64,000 bases of DNA from Bog-473 sp963754445 (GCA_963754445.1 CAVWFT010000002.1:248001-312000); one strand, 5' to 3'. Positions 35,287 through 44,532 are shown, counted from the first letter of the stretch. A program made the numbers and translations. Notes: generated from the letters alone by a model not told the origin.

Positions 35287-36726
35287 ATGCGCGTCCTCGC
35301 ACTCGACCAGGGGACCTCCGCGACCAAGGCGGTCGTCTTCGACGACGGCGACATCGTCTGCTCCGTCGAGGCGGCGGTCACGCCGCATGCCGTACCGGGT
35401 GGCGGTGTCGAACAGGACCCCGAGCAGCTGTGGGACTCGGTCCGCCAGGCGGGTCGCGAGGCCATCGATCGTTCGGGTGGGGGCGTTGCGGCCGTCGGCT
35501 TCGCCAATCAGGGAGAGACCGTCTTGGCGTGGGACCGTGACAGCGGTCGCCCGCTGAGCCCGGCGGTCTCCTGGCAGGATCGACGCGCCGCCGCCGTCTG
35601 CACCGAGATGGCGGGGCAGGCCGAGGCGTTGACGCGCATCACCGGGCTCCCACTCGATCCCTATTTCGCCGCGCCGAAGATGCGGTGGCTGCGCCGTGAG
35701 ATGACCACCGAGGGCGTCGTCACGACCAGCGACGCCTGGTTGCTGCATCGCCTCACCGGGTCCTATGTCACCGATGTGACGACGGCGTCGAGGACGCTGC
35801 TCCTCGACCTGGTCGAGCGGAGATGGTCCGAGGAGGCCTGTGCTGCCTTCGGCCTCGACGCCGCCGCACTCCCCGTCGTCGTCGGGTGCGCAGAGGAGAT
35901 CGGGGTGACTGACGCGTTCGGCCCGCCTCTCCCGGTGGCGGGTCTGAGCGTGGACCAGCAGGCGGCGCTGATCGGCGAGCACTGCCTGGAGCACGGAGAA
36001 TCAAAATGCACGTACGGAACCGGGGCGTTCCTCCTTGCCAACGCCGGCGAACGACCGTTCACTTCGTCAGCCGGACTGTCGGTCTCGGTGGCGTGGCAAG
36101 TCGGCGGGGAAGCGGCCTACTGCATCGACGGCCAGGTCTATGCCGCCGGAGCCGCCGTCGGCTGGTTGGAGCGCTGGGGATTCGTCCCGCGGGCCGAGGA
36201 CCTCGACACCGTGGCCGCCTCGGTACCCGACAGCGGCGGCCTCGTCGTGGTGCCCTCGTTCACCGGACTGGGTGCTCCGTGGTGGCAACCCGACGCGCTC
36301 GGCGCAATGGAGGGGATCAGCCCGGGGACGCAACCGGCCCACGTGGTCCGGGCCACGGTCGAGGGCCTGGCCGCGCAGGTGGCGCTCTTGGCCCGGGCCG
36401 CGGCGCTCGACCTCGGGCGGCCACTGACCCGCTTGCGGGTCGACGGCGGGCTGACCCGCTCGCGCCTGCTCATGCAGGCCCAGGCCGACCTGCTGCAGGT
36501 CCCGGTCGAAGTGGCCACATCGCCCCACGCCACCGCCGCCGGCGTGGGGGCGCTGGCCCGATTGGGCGCCGGGCCGGCGCGATCCCTGGCGGAGGTCATC
36601 GGACCCCCCGAGGTACACACCCGCTTCGAGCCGATCATGGGCGGCGATGAGGCGGCGGAGCGACTGGCCCGGTTCGAACGAGCGGTGGAACTCCGTACCG
36701 ATGCGGCACGCGACGAGGCGTCGTGA
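35287..36726 (+). CDS. FGGY family kinase, glycerol-kinase-like with altered substrate residue
   Basis: A 479-residue sugar/polyol kinase. Phosphate motif 1 is LALDQGTSATKAVVF, phosphate motif 2 CTYGTGAFLLANAG, and the catalytic base Asp is in LSVDQQAALIGEHC, as in glycerol kinase. The segment TGLPLDPYFAAPKMRWL keeps the Tyr that contacts glycerol. In classical glycerol kinase glycerol is also held by an Arg-Glu pair in NQRET. Here it reads NQGET (Gly at residue 76), so the Arg is missing. ATP-binding glycines lie in LRVDGGLTRSRLLMQ. It is the first gene of the right arm and overlaps the next gene by four bases. It should phosphorylate a polyol-like compound other than, or besides, glycerol. 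Confidence 0.88.
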   Translation: MRVLALDQGTSATKAVVFDDGDIVCSVEAAVTPHAVPGGGVEQDPEQLWDSVRQAGREAIDRSGGGVAAVGFANQGETVLAWDRDSGRPLSPAVSWQDRRAAAVCTEMAGQAEALTRITGLPLDPYFAAPKMRWLRREMTTEGVVTTSDAWLLHRLTGSYVTDVTTASRTLLLDLVERRWSEEACAAFGLDAAALPVVVGCAEEIGVTDAFGPPLPVAGLSVDQQAALIGEHCLEHGESKCTYGTGAFLLANAGERPFTSSAGLSVSVAWQVGGEAAYCIDGQVYAAGAAVGWLERWGFVPRAEDLDTVAASVPDSGGLVVVPSFTGLGAPWWQPDALGAMEGISPGTQPAHVVRATVEGLAAQVALLARAAALDLGRPLTRLRVDGGLTRSRLLMQAQADLLQVPVEVATSPHATAAGVGALARLGAGPARSLAEVIGPPEVHTRFEPIMGGDEAAERLARFERAVELRTDAARDEAS

Positions 36727-38111
36727 CCGACGAAGCGCCCTACGACGTTGCCGTCATCGGCGCCGGTGTCGTGGGCACCGCACTCGGGCGCCAGTTGGCG
36801 CGCTACCGCCTGCGGACGGTCCTGCTCGAGCGGGCCACCGACGTCGGCACCGGGACGTCGAAGGCGAACACGGCGATCCTGCATACGGGTTTCGACACCG
36901 AGCCGGGCACCCTCGAGTCGGCCCTGGTCCGGCGCGGGCACCAGCTGCTCGGCGCCTACGCCGGGCAGGCCGGCATCGCGCTCGAACGCACGGGAGCCGT
37001 CCTCGTGGCCTGGGACGACGAGCAGGCGGGCCGCCTCGACGCCGTCGTCGCTAAGGCCCGGGCCAATGGCTACGACCGGGCCAGCAGGATCACGCTCGAG
37101 GAGCTGGCGCGGCGCGAGCCGAACCTCGGTGCCGGACCCACCGGCGCCGTCACCATCCCTGACGAGTGGATCATCTGTCCCTGGAGCCCGAGCATCGCTT
37201 ACGCCACCGAAGCCGTCGGGGCCGGAGTCGAGCTCCGACTCGGTGTCGACGTCATCCGGGTGGCCCGCGAGGGGGAAGGTGACGACCAGCACTGGCTGCT
37301 GGAGACCGCGAAGGGCGGGGTGCGGGCCCGCTGGGTCGTCAACGCGGCCGGCCTCGCCTCCGATCGCATCGACCGTCAATTCGGTTTCGGCCAGTTCACC
37401 ATCAGGCCTCGACGCGGCCAGTTGATCGTCTTCGACAAGTTGGCGCGATCGCTGGTGTCGTCGATCGTGCTGCCGGTGCCGACCGAACGCACCAAGGGCG
37501 TGCTCGTGGCGCCCACCGTCTACGGCAACGTGCTCTTGGGTCCGACCGCCGAGGACATCGCCGACGGGAGCGACACCGCGACGACCGCCGAGGGTCTCGA
37601 TTCGTTGCTCGGCGCGGGTCGGCGCATTGTGCCCCGACTGGTCGAGGAGGACGTCACCGCCACCTATGCCGGCGTGCGGGCGGCGACCGAACACCGCGAC
37701 TACCAGATCGCGATCCACGACCGGGAGCGCTACGCCTGCGTCGGCGGGATCCGCTCGACCGGCTTGACGGCGTCACTCGCCATTGCCGAGTACGTGGTCG
37801 AGGAGATGGGTGCCGCCGGGCTGCCGCTCCCGGAGACCGAGAGCGAACCGGTGATCCCCCACATGCCCGAGCTGGGCGAGCGCGGGCTGCGGGCCTTCGC
37901 AGACGAGGACATGGTTCACACCGATCCCGCGTACGGGCACATCGTGTGCTTCTGCGAGCGGGTCACCGAGGGGGAGATCAGGGACGCCCTCGACGGCCCG
38001 GTGCCCGCAGTGGACCTGAGCGGCGTGCGCCGGCGGACCCGGGCCACCAACGGACGCTGCCAAGGGTTCTTCTGCGCTGCCGCCCTGGCGGCCCGGATGC
38101 CGTCGCACTGA
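36723..38111 (+). CDS. GlpA-like FAD-dependent dehydrogenase with C-terminal [2Fe-2S] (BFD-like) domain
   Basis: A 462-residue flavoprotein. The DAO-type FAD domain is VAVIGAGVVGTALGRQLARY, with KANTAILHTGFDTEPGTLES as in GlpA and L-2-hydroxyglutarate dehydrogenase relatives. The C-terminus has a BFD-like cluster site with four cysteines in CFCERVTEGEI and GRCQGFFC, as in anaerobic glycerol-3-phosphate dehydrogenase A subunits. GTG 36723 overlaps the kinase stop. Together with the next gene it forms a two-subunit dehydrogenase that could oxidise the kinase product and pass electrons on. A GlpC-like subunit is absent from the window. Confidence 0.88.
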   Translation: MTDEAPYDVAVIGAGVVGTALGRQLARYRLRTVLLERATDVGTGTSKANTAILHTGFDTEPGTLESALVRRGHQLLGAYAGQAGIALERTGAVLVAWDDEQAGRLDAVVAKARANGYDRASRITLEELARREPNLGAGPTGAVTIPDEWIICPWSPSIAYATEAVGAGVELRLGVDVIRVAREGEGDDQHWLLETAKGGVRARWVVNAAGLASDRIDRQFGFGQFTIRPRRGQLIVFDKLARSLVSSIVLPVPTERTKGVLVAPTVYGNVLLGPTAEDIADGSDTATTAEGLDSLLGAGRRIVPRLVEEDVTATYAGVRAATEHRDYQIAIHDRERYACVGGIRSTGLTASLAIAEYVVEEMGAAGLPLPETESEPVIPHMPELGERGLRAFADEDMVHTDPAYGHIVCFCERVTEGEIRDALDGPVPAVDLSGVRRRTRATNGRCQGFFCAAALAARMPSH

Positions 38112-38115
38112 CGCG

Positions 38116-39381
38116 ATGGGTCGCACCGTTCTCTCCGTCGACGCCCTGGTGGTCGGCGCCGGGCCGGCCGGCCTCACGGCGGCCACCATGCTCAAGCGGA
38201 ACGGTGCTCGAACGGTTGTCGTGCTCGACCGCGAGGACGAGCCGGGCGGGACGCCCCGGCTCTGCACGCACACCGGTTTCGGGGTGCGCGATCTCCATCG
38301 CGTCCTGAGCGGTCCGACCTACGCCCGCCGGCTGGTCCGGCGGGCCTACGGCGTCGGCGTGGACGTGCGCACCGGCACCATGGTGACGGGGTGGGCAGGA
38401 CCGCGCCGAGCGCTGGTGACGGGACCGGGCGGCCTCCTCGAAGTCGATGCCGGCGTCGTCGTCCTGGCCACCGGAGCCCGGGAACGACCCCGGGCGGCGC
38501 GCCTGGTTCCCGGGACACGACCGCCCGGTGTCTTCACGACCGGCCAGCTCCAGCAGTGGGTCCACCGCCAGCATCTTCCGGTCGGCACGCGGGCCCTGGT
38601 CGTGGGCGCCGAGCACGTCTCGTACTCGGCGGTGCTGACCCTCCGAGAGGCGGGAGTACGCACCGTCGCCCTCGTCACGGAGTTGCCCCGCCCGCAGACG
38701 TTCCCGGCCTTCGCCGCCGTGACCAGATTGGGCCTGCGCGTCCCGGTCTGGACCGGCACCGCGGTGACCGGCATCGTTGGACGACGGCGCGTCGAGCGGG
38801 TGCTGGTGCGTGGACCGCAGGGCGACGAGCGCGCCGTCGCCGTCGACACGATCGTGTTCACCGGTGACTTCGTGGCCGACCACGAGTTGAGCCGGCTCGC
38901 CGGCTTGGCGGCCGACCCGGGCACCGGTGGTCCCGCCAGTGATGGTGTGGGCCGGACCACGGCGGCCGGCATCTTCGCTGCGGGCAACGTGGTCCATCCG
39001 GCCGAGACGGCGGACGTGGCGGCGAAACGAGCCCGCGCCGTGGGTCGGGCCGCGGCGGCGTGGCTTCGACGCGAAGGTAATGACGGCGCCGCCGCAGCGC
39101 CGCTCGGGGTGCGTGTGCGGGTGGCCGATCCGCTGCGATGGATCGTTCCCAACCTGGTCGTCCCGAACCGAGAGGGTCACGAGTCCACCCTCGTCCGGCC
39201 TCGAATATTCCTTGATCGCTCCCGGCTCAGCGTCACCCAGGACGGTCGGCTCCTCGGTTCCTACCAGTTGCGCCGCATGGCGCCCAACCGTTCGCACGAC
39301 ATCCCGAGCGACTGGCAGCGGCTGGTGCGACCCGGTGCCGACGTCCTCGTCTCGGTCTCGCCCGAGACGAGGAGGCACTGA
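38116..39381 (+). CDS. GlpB/HcnB-like FAD-dependent oxidoreductase
   Basis: A 421-residue pyridine-nucleotide-type flavoprotein. ALVVGAGPAGLTAATMLKRN binds FAD, GGTPRLCTHTGFGVRDLHRV is the signature segment of the class that partners GlpA-like proteins, LATGARERPRAARLVPGTRP follows, and FAAGNVVHPAETADVAAKRA lies near the FAD isoalloxazine. The usual DUF1667 partner gene is missing; SHOCT-protein genes follow on the other strand. The ATG at 38116 is 4 bp after the previous stop. It is the last gene of the right arm. Confidence 0.85.
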   Translation: MGRTVLSVDALVVGAGPAGLTAATMLKRNGARTVVVLDREDEPGGTPRLCTHTGFGVRDLHRVLSGPTYARRLVRRAYGVGVDVRTGTMVTGWAGPRRALVTGPGGLLEVDAGVVVLATGARERPRAARLVPGTRPPGVFTTGQLQQWVHRQHLPVGTRALVVGAEHVSYSAVLTLREAGVRTVALVTELPRPQTFPAFAAVTRLGLRVPVWTGTAVTGIVGRRRVERVLVRGPQGDERAVAVDTIVFTGDFVADHELSRLAGLAADPGTGGPASDGVGRTTAAGIFAAGNVVHPAETADVAAKRARAVGRAAAAWLRREGNDGAAAAPLGVRVRVADPLRWIVPNLVVPNREGHESTLVRPRIFLDRSRLSVTQDGRLLGSYQLRRMAPNRSHDIPSDWQRLVRPGADVLVSVSPETRRH

Positions 39382-39394
39382 GCCACCGGGGGCG

Positions 39395-39694
39395 TTACAT
39401 CTGGGCCAGGATCTTGCCCTTCTGATCCTCGAACTCCGCCTCGGTGAGGATCCCCTGATCCTTCAGCTGGGCCAGCTCCTTGAGCTTGTCGATGAGCTCG
39501 TCTGAGGAGGCGGCCGCAGGCGCCGGGGCAGGGGCAGGGGCCGCCTGAGCCGGTGCGGCCTGCGCGGCTTCCTGCTGGGCGTACTTCTGCTGCTGGTGAC
39601 GGTTCACGCCACCGGCCACTGCGGTGGCCGTGCCGGCGATGAGTGCCGTGCGTCCCACGGTCCGCATCACTGGACGTCGTCGCATCATGGGCAT
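39395..39694 (-). CDS. Small SHOCT domain protein
   Basis: A 99-residue protein with ATG 39694 after an AGAAGGAG site. It has a basic N-terminus, one weak membrane helix (ALIAGTATAVAGG), a Gln/Ala/Pro-rich linker and a C-terminal SHOCT motif (IDKLKELAQLKDQGILTEAE then FEDQKGKIL). SHOCT is a short two-helix module thought to mediate oligomerisation. It belongs to a run of three small genes on this strand with a DUF6325 and a PLDc_N/SHOCT protein. Confidence 0.85.
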   Translation of the reverse strand: MPMMRRRPVMRTVGRTALIAGTATAVAGGVNRHQQQKYAQQEAAQAAPAQAAPAPAPAPAAASSDELIDKLKELAQLKDQGILTEAEFEDQKGKILAQM

Positions 39695-39721
39695 GGTTCT
39701 GCTCCTTCTCTTTCGGACTTG

Positions 39722-40150
39722 TTAAGAGGTCAAGGCCTCAGCCAGCTCGGCCATGGCGGATTCGACCAGGTCACGGGGAACTCGGGCGCTCTCGATGACG
39801 ATCCCGCCGGAGGCCTCCACCGCCTCGACGAAGGTGCGGGCCCAGGCGTCCTCCCACACGATGACCAGCGCCGAGTTGCCTTCAGGCAGGCCGGCCGCCA
39901 CGTGGTCGAGGTCCTCAGGTCCGACCAGCCCACCGACCTCGCCGTCGCAGTCGTTGAAGCCGGCCAGCTCGTCCATCTGGTCGAACTCGAGGCTGATGGT
40001 GTTGCCCTCGTCGTCCTTGCCGACGAACACCAGGTCGAGAATGCGCACGGTGCCATTGCTGACGAGCCGGGCCACTTCGGGGGCGATGTTGCCGTTGAAC
40101 TGATTGCCGGGAAAGGCGATCACTGTGTAGCTGACTGGTCCCATTGGCAT
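39722..40150 (-). CDS. DUF6325 family protein
   Basis: A 142-residue soluble protein. ATG 40150 (MPMGPVSYTVIAFPGNQF) was preferred over GTG 40165 because it begins the conserved segment and follows a GGGAG site. Conserved features include a VRILDLVFVGKDDEG strand-turn and ALVIVWEDAWARTFVEAV. Proteins of this family are encoded next to SHOCT proteins in many actinobacteria, as here, and their function is unknown. The acidic loop DCDGEVGGLVGPEDLD lies in the middle. Confidence 0.8.
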   Translation of the reverse strand: MPMGPVSYTVIAFPGNQFNGNIAPEVARLVSNGTVRILDLVFVGKDDEGNTISLEFDQMDELAGFNDCDGEVGGLVGPEDLDHVAAGLPEGNSALVIVWEDAWARTFVEAVEASGGIVIESARVPRDLVESAMAELAEALTS

Positions 40151-40219
40151 GGTGGTCTCTCCCACTCTCCTGGTTGCGAGTACTCGAACGGTGGACGGCT
40201 GTCGTGAGGCTAGCGGGGC

Positions 40220-40621
40220 TCAGCTGGCAAGAATCTTTGCCTTCTGGTCCGCGAACTCGGCGTCGGTCAGGACACCCTGGCTCTTGAGGTCGGCCAGCTT
40301 CGAGAGCTGTGAGGCCGTGTCGGCGCCTGACGTGCCCGCGGCCTGGCGCACGTACTGGTCGAACGCCTTCTGCTGCTGGGCCGCTTGCTGCGCGGCCCGC
40401 TCGTGCATCTTGCCGCCCCGGGCGATGAGGTACACGAAGACGCCGAGGAACGGGAGGACGATGATGAAGATCACCCAGAGCGCCTTGGCCAGTCCGCCGA
40501 GATCGTGGCTGCGGAAGACGTCGACGAACACCATGATCAACAGGTAGATCCAGATGAAGAACAAGAAGAAGTACAGCATCGTCAAAAACGCGTCGAGGAC
40601 GGGATAGCTCGAGGCAAGCAT
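40220..40621 (-). CDS. PLDc_N / SHOCT membrane protein (copy 1)
   Basis: A 133-residue protein. ATG 40621 follows AAGGAG. Two membrane helices (about residues 8-31 and 43-63, LTMLYFFLFFIWIYLLIM and ALWVIFIIVLPFLGVFVYLI) make a PLDc_N-type hairpin, the N-terminal anchor found in cardiolipin synthases, but no phospholipase domain follows. A coiled-coil-like Gln/Ala-rich segment (MHERAAQQAAQQQKAFDQYV) leads to a C-terminal SHOCT (LSKLADLKSQGVLTDAEFAD). It is nearly identical in length and sequence to the protein at 56.5-56.9 kb. Confidence 0.85.
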   Translation of the reverse strand: MLASSYPVLDAFLTMLYFFLFFIWIYLLIMVFVDVFRSHDLGGLAKALWVIFIIVLPFLGVFVYLIARGGKMHERAAQQAAQQQKAFDQYVRQAAGTSGADTASQLSKLADLKSQGVLTDAEFADQKAKILAS

Positions 40622-40826
40622 CAAAGGCTCCTTGATTGGTCGTGAGGGTGCCGGCACCTGGCACCGTCGGCAGCACCCTAACCATCACAGCGGAAAAACG
40701 CACGACAAAGTGCCCGGAGTCATCTTCCGCGATTACTTTCGTCCCCCCTCGGGAACATCGGCGCCCGATTCGCGCGCCGCTCAGTTGCCTCCCACACGGC
40801 TTTGCCCAGCCGAAGCCCAGCGGGCG

Positions 40827-42290
40827 TCAGAGTCCCTCTTCGGCGTGCAATCGCCCCGATTTGCACGCCGCGGCGAACGTCTCGTAGTCCCGTTCGTTCT
40901 GGTCCGCGTAGGTTTCGGCGAAGCGGACCAGCGCTTTCTCGAAGCTGGGGTTGTTACCGAGGTAGGCGGCGATGGCGAACCTGTCCCCCGAGCGAGCATG
41001 CGCTCGAGCCAGTGCGTTGGCGCAGATGGCCCCGTAGGCGCTCATCCCGGCCGGAATGGCGTTTTCAATATCTATTGAACCTTTCCAGTCCTGGAGTTGA
41101 CGGACGTAGTAGTCCCGCGGCTTGCCATCGATGCCGTCGCTCCGCTGCCAGCCCAAGAAGATGTCGCTGCTGGCCTGCATGAGCCGCTGGCCGGCCACCA
41201 CCCGCGCCGCATGATTGCCGTACGTGCTCTTCTTGGTGAAGCGCTCGAGCACCGACGCCTCGGCCTCCTTGGCCTGGAGGAACAGGACGTCGCCCTCGCG
41301 GGCGCCCTCGAGCATGACCACCCAGCAGCGCGTGCCCACGCTGCCCACTCCCACCACCTTCCGGGCCACCCTCGTCACCTGGAATTTCTCGAGCAGGTGC
41401 CGGCGATCCGTCGGGAGCGAGGCTCGATACTTGCGCAGGATCTCGTGGAACTTCTCGATCATCAGGTCGCTCTCCACCCCGGGGAAGAGCTCCTCGATGG
41501 GCACGATGAGTGGGGGGTCACTCACGATGCGGCGCTCGCCGTCGACGAGATAGGTCAGTTTGTCGAGGGCCCTCATATTGTCCTTGGTGTGCGCCTTGGC
41601 GATCGCCCGGTCGACGGTGTCGGCCATGTGTCGCACGTCCTTGGATTTGGACTTGACCGCCTCCTCCTTCAGAACCGCCAGTCCGGACTCGACCTCGACC
41701 TGCGAGTACCAGACCTCGAGATTCGTCATCGACGCCATCTGATGCATGCTCTGCCGGTACGCCAGGCCAAGGCCGAGGATGGCCTCGGAACGCACGCTCT
41801 TCGAAAAGCCGTTGCCGCGGGCCGCCACCACCATGCTGGCCGCCAGGCGCTTGACGTCCCACTCCCAGGGTCCGGGCAAGGTCTCGTCGAAGTCGTTGCA
41901 GTCGAAGACCAGCCGGCGCTCGGGTGATCCGAAGATCCCGAAATTCGAGAGATGGGCGTCGCCACAGATCTGCGCGGACAGACCACACCGGGGCGTGCCC
42001 GAGAGGTCCGAGGCCATGACGAGCGCCGCCCCACGGAAGAAGGTGAAGGGAGAGACCAACATGCGGCCGTAGCGGATCGGCACGAGCTCGGGCACCCGGG
42101 ACTCCGCCTGCCCCTCGAGAAGGGCCACCGGGTCGAACCGGTCCGCTCGGGCCTCGAACACAGCGTGACTGTCCCGCGGGGCGACCTCACGTGCCTTCTT
42201 GCCCTTCGCCCTGCTCTGGGCCTCGTCGAGGTGGTTGACCACCCGCGGCACGGCACCGGTGTCGTCTCGGCGCGCCTCGGTCACCGCCAC
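40827..42290 (-). CDS. DUF2252 family protein
   Basis: A 487-residue protein of the DUF2252 family, kinase-fold-like. It has ICGDAHLSNFGIFGSPERRL followed by LVFDCNDFDETLPGPWEWDV, which match catalytic-loop and metal-loop positions of aminoglycoside-phosphotransferase-like enzymes. SVGTRCWVVMLEGA and YYVRQLQDWKGSIDIE are also typical. The GTG at 42290 is the likely start. Substrate and reaction are not known for the family. It is divergent from the membrane-protein gene at 42.5 kb. The downstream side (40.66-40.83 kb) is empty. Confidence 0.88.
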   Translation of the reverse strand: MAVTEARRDDTGAVPRVVNHLDEAQSRAKGKKAREVAPRDSHAVFEARADRFDPVALLEGQAESRVPELVPIRYGRMLVSPFTFFRGAALVMASDLSGTPRCGLSAQICGDAHLSNFGIFGSPERRLVFDCNDFDETLPGPWEWDVKRLAASMVVAARGNGFSKSVRSEAILGLGLAYRQSMHQMASMTNLEVWYSQVEVESGLAVLKEEAVKSKSKDVRHMADTVDRAIAKAHTKDNMRALDKLTYLVDGERRIVSDPPLIVPIEELFPGVESDLMIEKFHEILRKYRASLPTDRRHLLEKFQVTRVARKVVGVGSVGTRCWVVMLEGAREGDVLFLQAKEAEASVLERFTKKSTYGNHAARVVAGQRLMQASSDIFLGWQRSDGIDGKPRDYYVRQLQDWKGSIDIENAIPAGMSAYGAICANALARAHARSGDRFAIAAYLGNNPSFEKALVRFAETYADQNERDYETFAAACKSGRLHAEEGL

Positions 42291-42506
42291 GTCGGCCTCC
42301 TCCCTGGTGCGCCCCGGCGCCCCCGTTCCGGCTCGAGGCTATGCCCACCTGGGTCTTCTCGTCATCAGCGGCTCACGATCGCCGCCGCGCGGACCGGCTG
42401 GCCGCCTTTCCCGGGGGCCCGGAGGCGGTCACAATGGCGGCATCGGAGTGTGCCGATGGTGCGGACGCCGGTCCGCGGAGGGTCCGACGCGTGGAAGGGC
42501 GATGGA

Positions 42507-43523
42507 GTGACGGTGCGCGGCGACGACGCGACGACGGAGAGCGCCGACTCCGTGACGCCCGTCGGGCCCTCGGCCGAGGCGCCGGATCCCACCGGCGACG
42601 GCCGTTCGCCCCGCCGGACCGAGCGCATCGGCTCGACCATCGTCCGCCTGGTCAACCTCATCCGGGGCAGCGACGAGGCCGCGGTGGAGCAGGCGATCTT
42701 GCAGTTGAGCTCCACCCGGCGCTGGCTGGCCCCGCTGGCCCTGGTGATCAGCGGCTTCATCCTCCTCTTCCGTGGCCTCAAGCTGCTGGTCACCAACTGG
42801 CGCCTGACCCTGGTCCAGATCCTCCCGGCCATGTGGATCTGGCTGGCCATGCTCGACATCAAGCTCCACGTCCTGCACGGACGCCAGTTCCACGTCATCC
42901 GTGGTCCCATCCTCATCCCCCTCGCCCTGGCCATCGTCGCCCTGACCGCCGGGAGCTTCTACCTCAATGGGGTCTTTGCCTTCGCCATCGCGGAGAGCGG
43001 CGGCCCACCCCAGATCCGCCCCGCCTTCACCCGGGCCAACGGCCACCTCGGGACGATCCTGTCGTGGGGCTGTGGGATCGGTCTCGCTCTGGCCTACTCC
43101 TCGCTCATCTCGGCCCGCTGGGGCGACTGGTCCTTCGCGTTGGCCCAGGGGATCGTCGTCGGCGTCATGATGCTGAGCTACCTCGCGGTGCCGGCCCGCA
43201 TGGTGGGCGTCACCAAGATCAAGTCACGCCGTGACTCCCTGGCCACCAGCGCAGTCGGCGGAGCGGTCGGCGCAGTCGTCTGCTCGCCGCCCTACGTCAT
43301 CGGGCGCCTCGGCATCCTCATGCTCGGATGGCGCTACCTCTTCTGGCCCGGGGTACTGCTCATTGTGTTCGGCGCCACCCTGCAGACCGGGGTGACCAGC
43401 GCGGTCAAGGCGGTGAAGTTCTCGGCCAAATTGGTCGCCCACCCGGACGCGGCCACGGGCGCGTCCGCCAACGATCCCAGGGCGGCCGCTGCACCGAGCG
43501 GATCACCGGCCGAAAGCCGATAG
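42507..43523 (+). CDS. Multi-pass membrane protein, unknown
   Basis: A 338-residue protein. GTG 42507 was chosen because it follows GGAAGGG by about 8 bp. An upstream ATG at 42456 is in frame but has no ribosome site. The N-terminus has about 70 polar residues. Six or so hydrophobic helices follow, including LAPLALVISGFILLFRG, LILPAMWIWLAML-like and GPILIPLALAIVALTAGSFY. There is no catalytic motif that I recognise. The conserved-looking ESGGPPQIRPAFTRA lies in a loop. It might be a YIP1-like or transport-related protein, but this is weak. A GC-rich inverted repeat (GCTGGGCGC / GCGCCCCAGC, 43531-43552) follows the stop and may act in termination. Confidence 0.65.
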   Translation: MTVRGDDATTESADSVTPVGPSAEAPDPTGDGRSPRRTERIGSTIVRLVNLIRGSDEAAVEQAILQLSSTRRWLAPLALVISGFILLFRGLKLLVTNWRLTLVQILPAMWIWLAMLDIKLHVLHGRQFHVIRGPILIPLALAIVALTAGSFYLNGVFAFAIAESGGPPQIRPAFTRANGHLGTILSWGCGIGLALAYSSLISARWGDWSFALAQGIVVGVMMLSYLAVPARMVGVTKIKSRRDSLATSAVGGAVGAVVCSPPYVIGRLGILMLGWRYLFWPGVLLIVFGATLQTGVTSAVKAVKFSAKLVAHPDAATGASANDPRAAAAPSGSPAESR

Positions 43524-43601
43524 TCCCGCTGGGCGCGCTGCGCCCCAGCTCCGTAGCATCACGGCCAGGGCGAGCGGCCCGAGAACGACGGGAGGGCCGG
43601 C

Positions 43602-44486
43602 GTGTCCGCGATGTTCGAATGGTTCGGGACGACCACCTTCCGCATCCGCACCGGTGGCCGGACGCTGTTCTTCGACGCCTACCTCGATCGGATCCCCGGG
43701 CTCGATCCAGTCGGTCTCTCGACGGCCGAGGTGGACGAGGCCGACTTCGTCTTCGTGAGCCACGCCCACTTCGACCATCTCTACGGGGCCGATGCCATCG
43801 CGCGGCGCACCGGAGCGGTGGTCGTGGGCTCGCCCGAGTCGGCCCGCTGCCTACGGGCCAGCGGGGTGCCCGAGGAGCAGCTGCTGCTCGTGACCGGTGG
43901 CGAGACGGTCGACTGCGGTGGGGGTATCGGGGTGCAGGCGCTCCCGGCGTTGCACTCGTGTCTGTTCGCCCACGGCGAGAGTGACAGCGCCGTCCCCTGC
44001 CTGGGCGACCTCGGCGTGAGCGCGCAAGAGCGCATCGCCGCCCGCGATGCCTTCTTCTCCATGATCGAGGAGTTGACCGGTCCCGAGGCCGAGGCCCTGC
44101 GAACCATGAACGGCGCCTGTTCCGCCCACGACGGTGGCCAGCTCTCCTACGTGTTGCGCACCGGCGAAGGCTCGGCCCTCATCAGTTCGAGCGCGGGCTA
44201 CTGGACGGGGATCTTCGACGGGCTGCGGCCCGACATCGCGCTGCTCGCCATCGGCGGCCGGCCCAACGTCGACGGGGAGCCTTTCCAGGGTTCGAGCGCG
44301 CAGTACATGCTCGAACAGGTGCAGCGGTTGCGGCCGGGGCGGGTCGCCTTCGCTCACCACGATCCCCTCTTTCCGGGGCTGCCCTGGGTCGACCTCGGTG
44401 CCGCCGCTGACGCGCTGGCCACCGCGGGCACCCCGACCGGCTACTTCACTTTGGAGTACGCCACCCCGAGGACGCTCTTCACCTGA
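43602..44486 (+). CDS. MBL-fold metallo-hydrolase
   Basis: A 294-residue metallo-beta-lactamase-fold hydrolase. GTG 43602 is preceded by GGGAGGG. The metal motif HAHFDHLYG is complete (HxHxDH). Further metal-type histidines appear in LPALHSCLFAH and near the C-terminus in VAFAHHDPLFPG. The opening FEWFGTTTFRIRTGGRTLFF resembles UlaG/lactonase-like members that act on small sugar lactones or related esters. The substrate is unknown. It has no close operon partner (78 bp after the membrane-protein gene). Confidence 0.88.
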   Translation: MSAMFEWFGTTTFRIRTGGRTLFFDAYLDRIPGLDPVGLSTAEVDEADFVFVSHAHFDHLYGADAIARRTGAVVVGSPESARCLRASGVPEEQLLLVTGGETVDCGGGIGVQALPALHSCLFAHGESDSAVPCLGDLGVSAQERIAARDAFFSMIEELTGPEAEALRTMNGACSAHDGGQLSYVLRTGEGSALISSSAGYWTGIFDGLRPDIALLAIGGRPNVDGEPFQGSSAQYMLEQVQRLRPGRVAFAHHDPLFPGLPWVDLGAAADALATAGTPTGYFTLEYATPRTLFT

Positions 44487-44532
44487 CGGAGCGGTCCCGG
44501 ACGGCGACCGTCGCAGCCGATGACGCTCGCCT

